Counted from the stretch's first letter, positions 21,826-31,371 are shown. The stretch is DNA of 64,000 bases from Acetobacterium wieringae (GCF_001766835.1 NZ_LKEU01000012.1:1-64000), one strand, 5' to 3'. A program made the numbers and translations. The notes: generated by a model not told the origin, from the letters alone.

Positions 21826-22128
21826 ATGGATTTAGCAAGTGGAAAGATAACCATCCAGGAGGTTAAAGACTACCTCCGGATTGATTATGAGGATGATGAT
21901 AACTACATCAGTGATCTGATTGATGTATCTGATTTTTACATTGATAAAGCGGTGGGATCGGCTTATAAAAGCTTACCAGCCTATGAAAAAATTGCGATTC
22001 TGGTGCAAAAGAAAATCATCAAAGATATGTATGATGAACGATCCACAACGGTGACAGATCGAACCAAGCAATCAATCATCGTGACAACCATCTTTGAGAA
22101 TTTGGAGAGTGCACAATGGGAAACGTAA
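21826..22128 (+). CDS. Head-tail connector (gp6-like) protein
   Basis: This 100-aa helical protein begins MDLASGKITIQEVKDYLRI, the standard N-terminus of head-tail connector proteins of the HK97 gp6/phiE125 gp8 group, followed by DYEDDDNYISDLI. It would dock below the portal. It overlaps the next gene by 13 bases. Confidence 0.85.
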   Translation: MDLASGKITIQEVKDYLRIDYEDDDNYISDLIDVSDFYIDKAVGSAYKSLPAYEKIAILVQKKIIKDMYDERSTTVTDRTKQSIIVTTIFENLESAQWET

Positions 22129-22439
22129 AAATTAAGATTATGAAGGAAGTGGATGGAGGACGTGTCAACGGGAGACCGGTTGATGCGCCTCCTGTTTTAT
22201 TTCGGGAGTGCTGGGCAGAGCCAATCAGCCTTAAGGGTGCGGAACTCTACAACAGCATCAATGCAAAATTGACGAATACCATCATTTTTAAGGTTCGGTA
22301 TTGTAAGAAAATGGAAGATCTCTGGAATTTCAAGGGCTATCATGTGCTGTTCAAAGATTGTAAATATCGTATCTATGACATTGACTTTGCCAAAAACGAT
22401 AAACAATATATCGAAATCAGATGTGAGGCGGTGAAATAG
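22116..22439 (+). CDS. Head closure/head-tail adaptor protein
   Basis: This 107-aa mostly beta protein contains FRECWAEPISLKGAELY and a C-terminal YRIYDIDFAKNDKQYIEIRCEAV segment (quoted in parts), resembling SPP1 gp16-type stoppers. Its position after the gp6-like connector supports the role. It overlaps the next start. Confidence 0.75.
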   Translation: MGNVKIKIMKEVDGGRVNGRPVDAPPVLFRECWAEPISLKGAELYNSINAKLTNTIIFKVRYCKKMEDLWNFKGYHVLFKDCKYRIYDIDFAKNDKQYIEIRCEAVK

Positions 22440-22951
22440 TGGCAAGCAGTATATTTATGGACTTCGAAGGGTTTGCAGATGTCCAAAAAAAATTATTGGA
22501 AGAAACATCAGAAGCTGAATTAAAAAAGCTGAATAAAAAAATTGTTAAAGCTGGGCAGGACTACGGCGGAACAATCATTGAACGCAACATGCCAAAGTCT
22601 ATGGATCCGGAAAAGTCGGGACCTCAAAGGAGTGGGAAAGTAAGAAGGGTGCCGAGAGGACATGCTGTCGATAATATCCCCATTGACAATGTAAAATATT
22701 CCAATGGTCAGACCTTTGGTTTTATTGGATGGAGACCATCAGACAATGAAGATAACTTTTATGCAAAATTCTTTGAAGAGGGTGTTGATGAGCATTCGAC
22801 ACCTTATAATTACAATCGAAAAGTGCCAAGGATACCAAAATTAGGGCTTTTTAATAAGGCAAACAAAGAGGTTGCGACCTTTATAAATGAAATAGGATTA
22901 GCAGAATATTCAAAGAAACTGGAAGAGGTGTTTGGCAGTGATAATCAGTGA
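22439..22951 (+). CDS. HK97 gp10-like tail/neck protein
   Basis: This 170-aa protein starts at GTG 22439. It has a helical N-terminus (LLEETSEAELKKLNKK), then TIIERNMPKS and a beta segment with a FGFIGWRPSD pattern, followed by HSTPYNYNR, consistent with the gp10/minor tail group. The gene lies between the head adaptor and tail terminator genes, as in related phages. Confidence 0.75.
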   Translation: MASSIFMDFEGFADVQKKLLEETSEAELKKLNKKIVKAGQDYGGTIIERNMPKSMDPEKSGPQRSGKVRRVPRGHAVDNIPIDNVKYSNGQTFGFIGWRPSDNEDNFYAKFFEEGVDEHSTPYNYNRKVPRIPKLGLFNKANKEVATFINEIGLAEYSKKLEEVFGSDNQ

Positions 22952-23279
22952 TTTAGTCTATGGAGCCCTGCAATCATTAGACAACGTCTATCAGAGCACG
23001 TATTTAAAGGATCTGGACGTAACCTATGTGGTTTTCAATGAGGTTGCGGAATATCTAGAGTTCTATTCAGATGGATCAGTGGAAGGTACCGGGCATGATC
23101 TGGAGCTTCATATATTAGGGAAGGTAGAAACCGATGTTCACCATTATAAGGATGAAATAAAAAGCAAATTGATTGCGGCTGGTTTTGACTGGAAGGGTAA
23201 TGCCAACGAATTCATTCAGGAAATTGAATATTTCCATATACAATTAAATTTTTATTATTTGGAGGAAGAAGAACTATGA
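22938..23279 (+). CDS. Tail terminator/tail completion protein
   Basis: This 113-aa protein starts at GTG 22938 (MIISDLVYGAL) after GGAAGAGG; a TTG two codons upstream is less well spaced. The alternating helix-strand pattern (VTYVVFNEVAEYLEFYSDG, HDLELHILGKVE, in part) is that of small tail-completion proteins. It overlaps both neighbours. Confidence 0.7.
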   Translation: MIISDLVYGALQSLDNVYQSTYLKDLDVTYVVFNEVAEYLEFYSDGSVEGTGHDLELHILGKVETDVHHYKDEIKSKLIAAGFDWKGNANEFIQEIEYFHIQLNFYYLEEEEL

Positions 23280-23887
23280 AATCACGATCAAGATTTTTAT
23301 ACAATGTTCATGTAGCAGAGGTCACAAAAAACGATGATGCAACTTATACTGTTGGGTCACCGGTATTTGTGTCCGGAGCAATCAAAGGAAAGGTGACTGA
23401 CAACTATTCAAGTGAAGATTTATATTCAGAGAACATGCTGGAAGAAGTAATTAATGATTATACAAGCACAGAAATGAGTTTTGAATTTAATGCTTTGTCA
23501 CCGACTGAACAGGCTTTGTTATTCGGGCACATCAACAAAGAGGGCTATTTAATTAAAACGGCTCAGGATGAGTCTAAAGAAGTGGCCCTTGGTTTTGCAT
23601 CTGAAAGAGCCAATGGGAAAATGGAAGTAACCTGGTATTACTGTGGCAAATTCTCCAATTCAGAAGGTGACGAATACGAAACCAAGGGAGAAAAGACACC
23701 GACAAAAACGAAATCCATTAAAGGCAAATTTTATCAACGGCGTAAGCCAACAGTTGTTGATGGGAAAAGCAAGAACTTTATCAGCACAACCGTCAGCGAG
23801 GAAGCATTAACCGTGACGGATACAAATGCACTGGCTGCATTGGATGACTGGTTTACCGTTGTTCAAGAACCAACCTTTGCGGTTTAA
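23276..23887 (+). CDS. Major tail protein, phi13 family
   Basis: This 203-aa protein builds the tail tube. It has the phi13-type pattern: SRFLYNVHVAEV, SGAIKGKVTDNYSSED, an acidic DEYETKGEKTPTKT stretch and LAALDDWFTVV near the end. The gene precedes the tail chaperones and tape measure, as expected. Confidence 0.88.
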   Translation: MKSRSRFLYNVHVAEVTKNDDATYTVGSPVFVSGAIKGKVTDNYSSEDLYSENMLEEVINDYTSTEMSFEFNALSPTEQALLFGHINKEGYLIKTAQDESKEVALGFASERANGKMEVTWYYCGKFSNSEGDEYETKGEKTPTKTKSIKGKFYQRRKPTVVDGKSKNFISTTVSEEALTVTDTNALAALDDWFTVVQEPTFAV

Positions 23888-23898
23888 GGTGATTGAGT

Positions 23899-24258
23899 AT
23901 GAATGTAGTACTAACAGTCAATGATAAAGAATACACGCTGAAAAAATTACCACCGAAAAAATACAAACGGTTTAGAGACATGCTCACTAAAGTGGGAGAT
24001 ATGGATCTTTTCGGGGCCAACAACTATACAGATGAGGCATTGGATGAGGTGGCCATGGTGGTCTCTAATTTATTCAATGGTGAACTACCAGTAGAGGAGA
24101 TCGAAGAAAACGCTGATATCTCAGATCTGATTGCTTTTGTCCGGGAAGTCCAGTTTGACATTGAAAAGGGAGCTGCTGACCGGATCAACAAAATGTACCA
24201 GGATTTTTTTCAAAAAAGCGCCGATGCTTTAGCGCAAAAAATCTCAAACAATTCATAG
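23899..24258 (+). CDS. Tail assembly chaperone gpG
   Basis: This 119-aa protein starts at ATG 23899 after AAGGTGATTGAG; a TTG two codons earlier is closer to the ribosome binding site. The sequence MNVVLTVNDKEYTLKKLPPKKYKR and later NADISDLIAFVREV fits small tail chaperones. Near its end it carries the slippery heptamer T TTT TTT at 24204-24210, which lets a fraction of ribosomes continue in the -1 frame to make gpGT. Confidence 0.8.
   Translation: MNVVLTVNDKEYTLKKLPPKKYKRFRDMLTKVGDMDLFGANNYTDEALDEVAMVVSNLFNGELPVEEIEENADISDLIAFVREVQFDIEKGAADRINKMYQDFFQKSADALAQKISNNS
24204..24235 (+). promoter_or_regulatory. Programmed -1 frameshift signal
   Basis: T TTT TTT lies in frame with gpG, followed after a 7-base spacer by a GCGC/GCGC hairpin (24218-24221 with 24232-24235). 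The -1 frame is open from 24180 to 24602. Lambda-type gpG/gpGT frameshifting at this gene position is well established. Confidence 0.7.
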
Positions 24259-24602
24259 AAGACAATCAAATACCAGAATTTTACAAAGAGAAAACCGCTG
24301 TTGATGTGATCATGAATGAGCGGTTTTTTTCTTATTGTTTGAAAAAATTCAGAGAAAAGCAGGATGAACTGGGAAAAATAATTGGTGCTGAAAAAGAATA
24401 CAGCCCAATGAAGCAGGCACTGAAAGAAAAAGGCCTCATCAAAGAGGATGATCACAGAGAAGACCTGTTGTATGAGATATACCAGGTCGTTTGTTTTGCA
24501 GTTAAGCAATTAAACTGCTCTTTTTTTGAGGCCTGGAATGGCGATTACATTGATATTTATGAAGCATTGATTTTCAAAATTAAAAACGGAGGTGATGACT
24601 AA
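24210..24602 (+). CDS. gpT extension of the tail chaperone (made as gpGT by frameshift)
   Basis: After slippage the -1 frame encodes SKKRRCFSAKNLKQFIEDN..., continuing through FYKEKTAVDVIMNERFF and FFEAWNGDYIDIYEALI to a stop at 24600-24602. The GTG at 24306 could start a separate protein, but it has no good ribosome binding site and the frame is open well upstream. The stop overlaps the tape-measure ATG (TAATG). gpGT would recruit the tape measure during tail assembly. Confidence 0.72.
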   Translation, partial: SKKRRCFSAKNLKQFIEDNQIPEFYKEKTAVDVIMNERFFSYCLKKFREKQDELGKIIGAEKEYSPMKQALKEKGLIKEDDHREDLLYEIYQVVCFAVKQLNCSFFEAWNGDYIDIYEALIFKIKNGGDD

Positions 24603-27600
24603 TGGCAAGCGCAACCCTAAGAGTTGGAGCTGATATTTCAGAATTTCAAAAAGCAACTAAACAGATGAATGACGAAATGAAGACGCTGGATTCAGCAATG
24701 AAAGCTTCAGCTTCGGCAGCCGCATTAGCAGATGACAAATTCAAAGGGCTGAAAGATCAGCAGTCATTATTAGCCGATAAAGTGAAAATTGCTTCGGAGG
24801 CTGTTCAGACTCAAAAGAGTTATATTGATACACTGGCAGAAAAACAGGAAAAACTAAAAACCAAACAGTCAGAGTTGACCACAAAAATTGCTGAAACAAC
24901 CGAAAAATGGGAAGCAGCAAAAGCCCAATATGGCAAAAATAGTGATGAAGCCAAAAAACTGGCCGATGATCTGGGAAAACTTGAGAAACAACAGAAAAAC
25001 AATGATAGTGCCATTGATTCAAATATCACAAAAATCAATGCTGCGAATAAAAAACTCGAAGACAATAAAGACAAACTCAATCAGACCGAAAAAGCATTAA
25101 AGGATGTAAACAAAGAGGTCAGTTCATTCAAAATCAATGAGTTGGCAGACAATCTGGGGAATGCTTCCACTAAAATGAAAGATCTGGGCGGGAGCCTGAC
25201 AGCTGGGATAACCGTTCCTATAGCTGCAGCAGTAACCGGGTTGGGTTTATTGGCATCAAAAGCCATTGATAACGCCGATGGCATACAGAAAATGTCCGAT
25301 GTGACCGGGATCTCAGCTGAAAGATTACAGGAGCTCCAATATGCCGGAAATAATCTGGGGGTCAGTCTGGATACAATTGCCGGAGCCCAGGCAAAGCTTA
25401 CTAAATCGATGGCGGCGGCCATTGATGGCACGGGAACCCAGGCAGAGGCATTTTCTACCTTAGGGATATCAGTAACAGACAGCAATGGTAATCTCAGAGA
25501 TGCCAAAGATGTCATGAACGAGGCTTTTTCAGCGCTTAATGGAGTAGGTAACGAAACAGAGCGGGATGCATTGGCCATGAGTATCTTCGGTAAGTCCGCA
25601 ATGGAGCTAAATCCGCTGATAAAAGCCGGATCTGATGAAATGGCACGATTGACAGAAGAAGCCAGAAAAGTCGGAGCAGTATTAAGTGGTGAAGACATTG
25701 AAGCATTGGACGCCTTTGGCGATTCCATGGACGCTGTCAAAATGGCAATATCGGCCAGCTTTGCTAAAGCATTCGCTGAGTTATTACCAAAACTTCAAGA
25801 GCTTATGCCAGTGATCCAGGAGAAGATTATTCCGGCCATCGCCGGGTTTGCTGAAGGAATAGCAGATCTGATTTTAAAATTCAGCAATTTACCAGGACCA
25901 TTGCAAGGATTAATCGGTGGAGCAACAGGTTTAGCGGTGGTCATGGGACCATTACTGATGTTGTTTGGAGGAATTGCTGGTGGATTATCAAATATCTTAG
26001 GTTTGGTAGGTTCATCCGGATTAATCGGGGGAATGAGCGGCGCAGCCGGTGCGACCGGGGGATTATCAGCCGCATTTACGGCGTTAACCGGGCCGGTGGG
26101 CATAGCGGTGGCAGCAGTAGCGGCCATTGGAGCTGTGATTGCCGGCGCCTGGCAGAATTCAGAAATCTTTCGCGATTCAGTGGGTTCAGCTTTTGAATCA
26201 ATTAAAGTTACGATTCAGGATGCGTTTGCCCGGATCAGTGAAGCAATGGGTCCGGCGTTGGCATCATTTCAAGGATTTTCTGCGGATGTGACACCAATTC
26301 TACAGCAGATCGGTGATTTTCTGGGGACGTATGTTGTGCCAATTGTGAAAGGTTTTTTCGAAAACTTTATTAATGGTTTTGCCGATGTGATTGTGGCCAC
26401 TGCACCGTTTATTGAAGGATTGGGAAACTTACTGTCCTTTATTGGTAATTTTGTGGGAGCCGTATTTGCATTTTTTAATGGTGACTGGGCTGCAGCATGG
26501 ACCTTTGCCCAGGCAGCTCAGCAGAGCTTTGTGGATTTTATTGGGAACGCTCTGGAAGGAATGCAGAACCTGTTTTTTCTGGTATTTGGCAATCTGATAA
26601 CAAAAATACAGGAAACGTGGATGAATGTTCAAACATCAACATCCGAGGCGTGGAATGCCATCACATCATTTTTACAAACAACATTACAGAGCATTCATGA
26701 TAATACAATTGGGAAAGTTACCGAAACAGCTAAAGGTGTGGCTGATAAATGGCAGGAAACAAAAACCGACTCCCAGCAGAAGTGGAATGACATCAAGCAG
26801 GATTTGGCAACCAAGTGGAATGAAATCTATGCCAATGTGACCGAGAAGGTAAAAGCAACCACAATGGATGTCGCTCAAAAATGGGAAGAGGCAAAGCTGG
26901 ATGCTCAACAGAAATGGAGTGATATCAGAGAGGATCTGAGAACAAAAGTTGGTGAAATTTATGAAAACACCATCGGAAAAGCTCAGAGTATCCTGGAAGA
27001 CCTGGTAATCAAATGGGAAAAAATAAGATCTGATGCCGGAACAAAATGGGATGAGATAAAGCAGCGTATTTCTAGTGCGGTTTCTGGATTGCCGGAGGAA
27101 CTAAAAGGGATCGGCAGTGCAATGATGACAAAAATGGCCGATGGAATAGCAGCGACTATTGAACAAGTCTATACTGGTGTCTCAACACTCGTCACGGAAG
27201 TTATCAAACGATTTAAAGAAGGTTTTGGAATCAATTCACCTTCCACGGTATTAAAAGAAATTGGTCAGTTTATGATTGAAGGATTAATCAAAGGTTTATC
27301 CGGAGATAATCTCATGGCTTTTGTTAATAATATCGTTGAGAGCCTAAAATCAGCTTTTTCCAATGGGGTTTTGAATGTCGGAACATTGATGGCGACATTA
27401 GGAAGCTCTGCAGCTGATTTACTGGCTAAGCTTGGTATAAATTTAGGCGGTTTAGGATTTGGCGCAGCAGGGTTAAATGGAATGGTCTGGGGATCCCCAA
27501 CAGGCACAAGTCCACTAGCAGAAAATTTTGCATGGGATGAAGATTTTGGAGACCGGGCCGGATCAGTAGGCAGTCAATACCATCAAGGTCTAGATTTTAA

Positions 27601-28126
27601 TGATACGGTCGGATCCGGATCACCACTTTATGCGATTCAAAATGGCGTAGTTTCATCTGCTGGCTATAATGGTGGTTATGGAAACCAGGTAATACTTGAT
27701 TTTGGTAATGGAATCGCAGCCTCTTATTCTCATTTGGATAGCATTGGTGTTGAAGCCGGGCAAAGTGTGGTGATGGGCCAGTACATTGGAGCAGTCGGAA
27801 ATACCGGTGATTCATATGGAGCTCATCTACATTTCGGATTATTGATCAATGGTGAATACGTGGATCCAATGATGTTGTGGTCAGGCGCCAGTTTTGATGT
27901 GGGATCAAGGTACGTTCCGGAAGATATGATTGCTATGATCCATAAAGGAGAAGCAATTATTCCAGCAGATCAAAATCCATATAAAAACAGCGGCGGACCG
28001 GTCTTGTCACAAGACACAAAGGTTGAGTTTACACAGAACAATTATAGCCCTAAAGAATTGAGTCCATCTGAGTCGGCCCGACTTGCCAAACGTGGGCTTC
28101 AGGAGTGGGCCTTAATGATGGCATAA
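24602..28126 (+). CDS. Tail tape measure protein with C-terminal M23 peptidase domain
   Basis: At 1174 aa this sets tail length. The N-terminal 170 residues are coiled coil; a Gly/Ala-rich hydrophobic core (about 440-520) follows, then four imperfect Trp-containing helical repeats (KWQETKTDSQQKWNDIK type, about 710-830). From about residue 985 there is an M23/LytM peptidase domain: HQGLDFNDTVGSGSPLYA, SYSHLD, and GAHLHFGLLING with the HxH zinc ligands. This domain would open peptidoglycan during DNA entry. M23 domains in tape measures are common in phages of Gram-positive hosts. Confidence 0.93.
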   Translation: MASATLRVGADISEFQKATKQMNDEMKTLDSAMKASASAAALADDKFKGLKDQQSLLADKVKIASEAVQTQKSYIDTLAEKQEKLKTKQSELTTKIAETTEKWEAAKAQYGKNSDEAKKLADDLGKLEKQQKNNDSAIDSNITKINAANKKLEDNKDKLNQTEKALKDVNKEVSSFKINELADNLGNASTKMKDLGGSLTAGITVPIAAAVTGLGLLASKAIDNADGIQKMSDVTGISAERLQELQYAGNNLGVSLDTIAGAQAKLTKSMAAAIDGTGTQAEAFSTLGISVTDSNGNLRDAKDVMNEAFSALNGVGNETERDALAMSIFGKSAMELNPLIKAGSDEMARLTEEARKVGAVLSGEDIEALDAFGDSMDAVKMAISASFAKAFAELLPKLQELMPVIQEKIIPAIAGFAEGIADLILKFSNLPGPLQGLIGGATGLAVVMGPLLMLFGGIAGGLSNILGLVGSSGLIGGMSGAAGATGGLSAAFTALTGPVGIAVAAVAAIGAVIAGAWQNSEIFRDSVGSAFESIKVTIQDAFARISEAMGPALASFQGFSADVTPILQQIGDFLGTYVVPIVKGFFENFINGFADVIVATAPFIEGLGNLLSFIGNFVGAVFAFFNGDWAAAWTFAQAAQQSFVDFIGNALEGMQNLFFLVFGNLITKIQETWMNVQTSTSEAWNAITSFLQTTLQSIHDNTIGKVTETAKGVADKWQETKTDSQQKWNDIKQDLATKWNEIYANVTEKVKATTMDVAQKWEEAKLDAQQKWSDIREDLRTKVGEIYENTIGKAQSILEDLVIKWEKIRSDAGTKWDEIKQRISSAVSGLPEELKGIGSAMMTKMADGIAATIEQVYTGVSTLVTEVIKRFKEGFGINSPSTVLKEIGQFMIEGLIKGLSGDNLMAFVNNIVESLKSAFSNGVLNVGTLMATLGSSAADLLAKLGINLGGLGFGAAGLNGMVWGSPTGTSPLAENFAWDEDFGDRAGSVGSQYHQGLDFNDTVGSGSPLYAIQNGVVSSAGYNGGYGNQVILDFGNGIAASYSHLDSIGVEAGQSVVMGQYIGAVGNTGDSYGAHLHFGLLINGEYVDPMMLWSGASFDVGSRYVPEDMIAMIHKGEAIIPADQNPYKNSGGPVLSQDTKVEFTQNNYSPKELSPSESARLAKRGLQEWALMMA

Positions 28127-28140
28127 AGGAGTTGAGATAA

Positions 28141-29016
28141 CTGAAAACATTAAAATACGTAAATAGCCAGGGAGAAGAGATCATTTTCACGGACTCTACT
28201 CCTTTTTGGTTGAAAGACTTTTCTCAGAATACTGCAGTGATTAATCATACGAATAAAGGATCTGGCCAAGACGGGAATACATTTTTAAGCAATTCATTAG
28301 ATGATAGCGACATTACTATAAAAATATCAGTAAGAGGAAGTGAAACAAGTGAATTTGAACAGCTTAAAGCAAAACTAAGAAGAGTATTCAATCCGAAGTT
28401 TGGCAAGGGAGCACTTATTCATAATAACGGTGAAAAAGATCTGGAAATAAAGTGCGTTCCTGCAAAGGTGCCCTTCATTGTGAATAAAAGCGATCGAAGG
28501 GGAGAGTGTATTATTTCTTTAATCGCAAACAGCCCGTACTGGATGGATATGAACCAGACAAAAGAAGAAATAGCACTCTGGGTAGGCGACTTTGAATTTG
28601 ACTTCATAAACGGCCTGCAGATCCCAGAAGAGGGAATCATCATGGGCCACCGAGAACTCAGCCTAATTGTCAATTGTCCCAACGATGGCGATGGAGAAGC
28701 GGGAATGATCATTGAGTTCCGGGCTTTGGCCACTCTGACAAATCCATCGCTCCGAAACGTCAACACCCAGGAGTATGTCAAAATAAATAAAACCATGGTC
28801 GCCGGCGAGATAATCCGGGTGAATACACATTTCGCTGAAGAGGATGTGGAAATGGAGCTGAACGGGGTGACATCTAATGCATTTAATTACATCGATGAAG
28901 ACATGACCTTCCTGAAGCTTTACCAGGGCGATAATCTGTTTCGGTATGATGCAGAAACCGGCCTGGATAACCTGATCGTGAACATCTACCGACAAAATAA
29001 GTACCTGGGGGTATAG
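28141..29016 (+). CDS. Distal tail protein (Dit) with CTG start
   Basis: The conserved Dit N-terminus (KTLKYVNSQGEEIIFTDSTPFWL, in part YVNSQGEEIIF) begins right after an in-frame stop at 28138-28140. The only possible initiator that keeps it is CTG 28141, 9 bases after AAAGGAG. The next ATG (28210) would remove 23 residues of a well-conserved strand. The 291-aa protein forms the hub ring at the tail tip, between tape measure and the Gp37-like protein. Confidence 0.82.
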   Translation: MKTLKYVNSQGEEIIFTDSTPFWLKDFSQNTAVINHTNKGSGQDGNTFLSNSLDDSDITIKISVRGSETSEFEQLKAKLRRVFNPKFGKGALIHNNGEKDLEIKCVPAKVPFIVNKSDRRGECIISLIANSPYWMDMNQTKEEIALWVGDFEFDFINGLQIPEEGIIMGHRELSLIVNCPNDGDGEAGMIIEFRALATLTNPSLRNVNTQEYVKINKTMVAGEIIRVNTHFAEEDVEMELNGVTSNAFNYIDEDMTFLKLYQGDNLFRYDAETGLDNLIVNIYRQNKYLGV

Positions 29017-29019
29017 AGC

Positions 29020-30177
29020 ATGGATCTTTATGTAGCAGATAGAAGCTTTAATAAACTGGGTGCCGTCAATAACCGAACATCATTGCGCTGGGTACGCCGG
29101 TACCGGAAAACCGGAGAGTTTGAAATCCATTGCCCGGCAACAGCACAGAACATAGAGAAGCTGCAGCGTGGTAATGTCATCATTAAGCCCGGGGATCCGG
29201 AGGCAGGGTTCATTAAATACCGAAACCTGCAGGAAAATGATGAGGGGAAAGAGTTGCTTGTGGTCAAAGGTGATTTCTTGACTGGGTATCTAAACCGGCG
29301 GATCATCTGGGGAATCGAGATTATAAACGGATTGGTGGAAGTGGCCATGCGGGATCTTGTCAATAAAAACGCCATCAGTCCAACGGACATAAACAGAATC
29401 ATCCCGGGGCTATCCCTGGGGGATCTGAAAAATTATACCGAAACGGCGGACTTTCAGACATCCTATCAGAATTTATCAGAAGAATTGGAAAGATTGTGTG
29501 CCCTATCAGATATAGGTTACCGGATCCGATATGATGGATCCACCAAATTAATGAAATTTGAAACCTATAAAGGACTGGATCGATCCTCCGGACAAAGCAT
29601 CAATCCCCGGTGCATTTTCTCAAAAGACTATAACAACGTGGAAAAACAGGAATTTACAGAGAGCGACGGAAATTACCGTAATGTTTGCCTGGTTGGAGGG
29701 ATAGGTGAAGGAACTGATAGAAAGCTCTCTACTGTTGGCATTGCGACCGGTCTGGATCGGTTTGAAGTATTTAACGATCAGAAGAGTTTGAGCAATGTTA
29801 TTGATGGTGTAACTTTAACAGATAATCAGTATAAAGCTTTGCTCGATGGCAAAGGAAATGAAATGCTGGCAGAATGCAAAAAAATATGTGTGTTTGACAG
29901 TTCTATTGACATTAACGCCAACAGAAAATACAAAGCAGATTATGATCTAGGTGATATTGTGACAAACATCAATAAAAAATGGGGCGTCAAGCTTGACACC
30001 AGGATCGAAGAGATTGAAGAGGTCTATGAGGAATCAGGAAATAAAATAAATGTTATTTTCGGAGATGAAGCGCCAACGCTGATTGATAAGATTAAACAAA
30101 TAAATCGACAGGCGGTTTCATTGGCAGGGACATCATCTGGAACGGTGATTTCTTCAATCGATGGAGGGATATTTTAG
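29020..30177 (+). CDS. Tail tip protein, ReqiPepy6 Gp37-like
   Basis: This 385-aa protein begins MDLYVADRSFNKLG and contains SLRWVRRYRKTGEFEIHCPA and GDFLTGYLNRRI, a pattern of Gp37-like tail proteins from Gram-positive siphoviruses. It likely forms the central hub that connects fibres to Dit. No separate peptidase motif is seen. Confidence 0.82.
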   Translation: MDLYVADRSFNKLGAVNNRTSLRWVRRYRKTGEFEIHCPATAQNIEKLQRGNVIIKPGDPEAGFIKYRNLQENDEGKELLVVKGDFLTGYLNRRIIWGIEIINGLVEVAMRDLVNKNAISPTDINRIIPGLSLGDLKNYTETADFQTSYQNLSEELERLCALSDIGYRIRYDGSTKLMKFETYKGLDRSSGQSINPRCIFSKDYNNVEKQEFTESDGNYRNVCLVGGIGEGTDRKLSTVGIATGLDRFEVFNDQKSLSNVIDGVTLTDNQYKALLDGKGNEMLAECKKICVFDSSIDINANRKYKADYDLGDIVTNINKKWGVKLDTRIEEIEEVYEESGNKINVIFGDEAPTLIDKIKQINRQAVSLAGTSSGTVISSIDGGIF

Positions 30178-30191
30178 AAAGGAGTGATTTT

Positions 30192-31028
30192 ATGGCAGAA
30201 TCGAGTGGTATTTTTCCATCGATAAATGGGGACAGAAGGTATTTCACCAGTTTTTTTGCAGAGTATTTTGCAGATTTTATTGGTAACGGGATATATCCCA
30301 ACCCATCAACGATGTGCCAGGTATTGGCAAACAATGACATGACGATTACAGTAAAGCCTGGGAATGGTTATATCAATGGCTTTAAGTATAAAAACACAAG
30401 TGACTTAATAAAGAATATTGATATTGCTGACGGGGTGCTCAAAAGAATTGATCGTGTTGTTTTAAGACACACTGTTTTAGACAGAGAGATTAAGGCCTAT
30501 ATCAAAAAAGGAACATTTGCAAGCAGTCCGGTGGCTCCAACGCTGCAGCGTGATGCTGACATGTGGGAGCTGGGGATTGCAGATATCTATATTGCCAATG
30601 GTGCGGTTAGTATTTCGCAGGCGAATATTACAGACCTGAGATTAAACAACACCTTTTGTGGAATTGTCCATGGCGTGATTGATCAGGTCGACACGACAAC
30701 AATTTTCAACCAATTCCAGGCATGGTATCTGGAAACGGTAGATGGAGCAACAACAGATATTGCGACGATGCTTTCAGCGTTCCAAAGCGGTTTTAATACT
30801 TGGTTTGCTGGGGTGCAGGGTACGTTATCAGGAGATGTAGCCGGGAATCTGCTTATAAAGATCAATGATCTGATTGCAAGGATGAACGTGGTTGAAAGTG
30901 CGGTAGCAGCAAACACGGCGTCGATTAATCAAAACACAAGTAATATCAGTGAAAATACCGCAGCAATTTCATTGATTGGGCATAGCTCTGTTAATGAATT
31001 TAGAAAACTGAGAATGGGTGGAATCTGA
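30192..31028 (+). CDS. Baseplate/fibre protein with C-terminal MGGI end
   Basis: This 278-aa protein has an N-terminal domain (SSGIFPSINGDRRYFTSFFAEYF; GNGYINGFKY) typical of tail-attached structural proteins of clostridial phages, then a helical coiled-coil stretch with repeated SINQNTSNISENTAAIS. It ends FRKLRMGGI, where the codons for MGGI supply the ribosome binding site for the next gene. AAAGGAGTG precedes the start. Confidence 0.7.
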   Translation: MAESSGIFPSINGDRRYFTSFFAEYFADFIGNGIYPNPSTMCQVLANNDMTITVKPGNGYINGFKYKNTSDLIKNIDIADGVLKRIDRVVLRHTVLDREIKAYIKKGTFASSPVAPTLQRDADMWELGIADIYIANGAVSISQANITDLRLNNTFCGIVHGVIDQVDTTTIFNQFQAWYLETVDGATTDIATMLSAFQSGFNTWFAGVQGTLSGDVAGNLLIKINDLIARMNVVESAVAANTASINQNTSNISENTAAISLIGHSSVNEFRKLRMGGI

Positions 31029-31354
31029 TGTTAATCCAATTTAAGCGTGGAAATAAAGTGGATCTCCCAATCTTGGAATCAGGGGAGCCGGCTTTTACAA
31101 CCGATACGAAAAATCTTTATATTGGTACAGGAACAGAGAATGTTCAAATTGCTGGAGATCAAACCTACACCCATATCCAGAGTGTGCCGGCTATGGTCTG
31201 GACTGTAACATTGCCGGAGTGGTTTAAAGAGCATCCAGGCGTAGTTATTACAGATTCAGCCGGCACTCAGGTTTTTGGGGAAGTAAATTACAGTTATCCG
31301 GTTGTAACTTTGTCTTTCGCTGCACCATTTGGCGGGCAGGCGCATTTTAACTAG
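31028..31354 (+). CDS. Small tail-fibre protein with Mtd_N-like domain
   Basis: This 108-aa protein opens with IQFKRGNKVDLPILESGEP and TDTKNLYIGTG, the N-terminal pattern of the major tropism determinant family and many fibre proteins. The C-terminal half (WTVTLPEWFKEHPGVVITD...YPVVTLSF) looks like a beta domain appended for trimer or receptor contact. No reverse transcriptase or variable repeat is nearby, so it is not a diversity-generating element. Confidence 0.72.
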   Translation: MLIQFKRGNKVDLPILESGEPAFTTDTKNLYIGTGTENVQIAGDQTYTHIQSVPAMVWTVTLPEWFKEHPGVVITDSAGTQVFGEVNYSYPVVTLSFAAPFGGQAHFN

Positions 31355-31371
31355 GAAAGGAGGGATAAAAT

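Noticed and set aside
24306..24602. Independent 98-aa gene starting at GTG 24306
   Set aside because: The frame is open far upstream, lacks a good ribosome binding site at GTG, and the slippery site explains it better as the gpT part of gpGT.
25081..25740. 219-codon frame opposite the tape measure gene
   Set aside because: Ser/Ala-rich shadow of a repetitive helical gene; no start signal.
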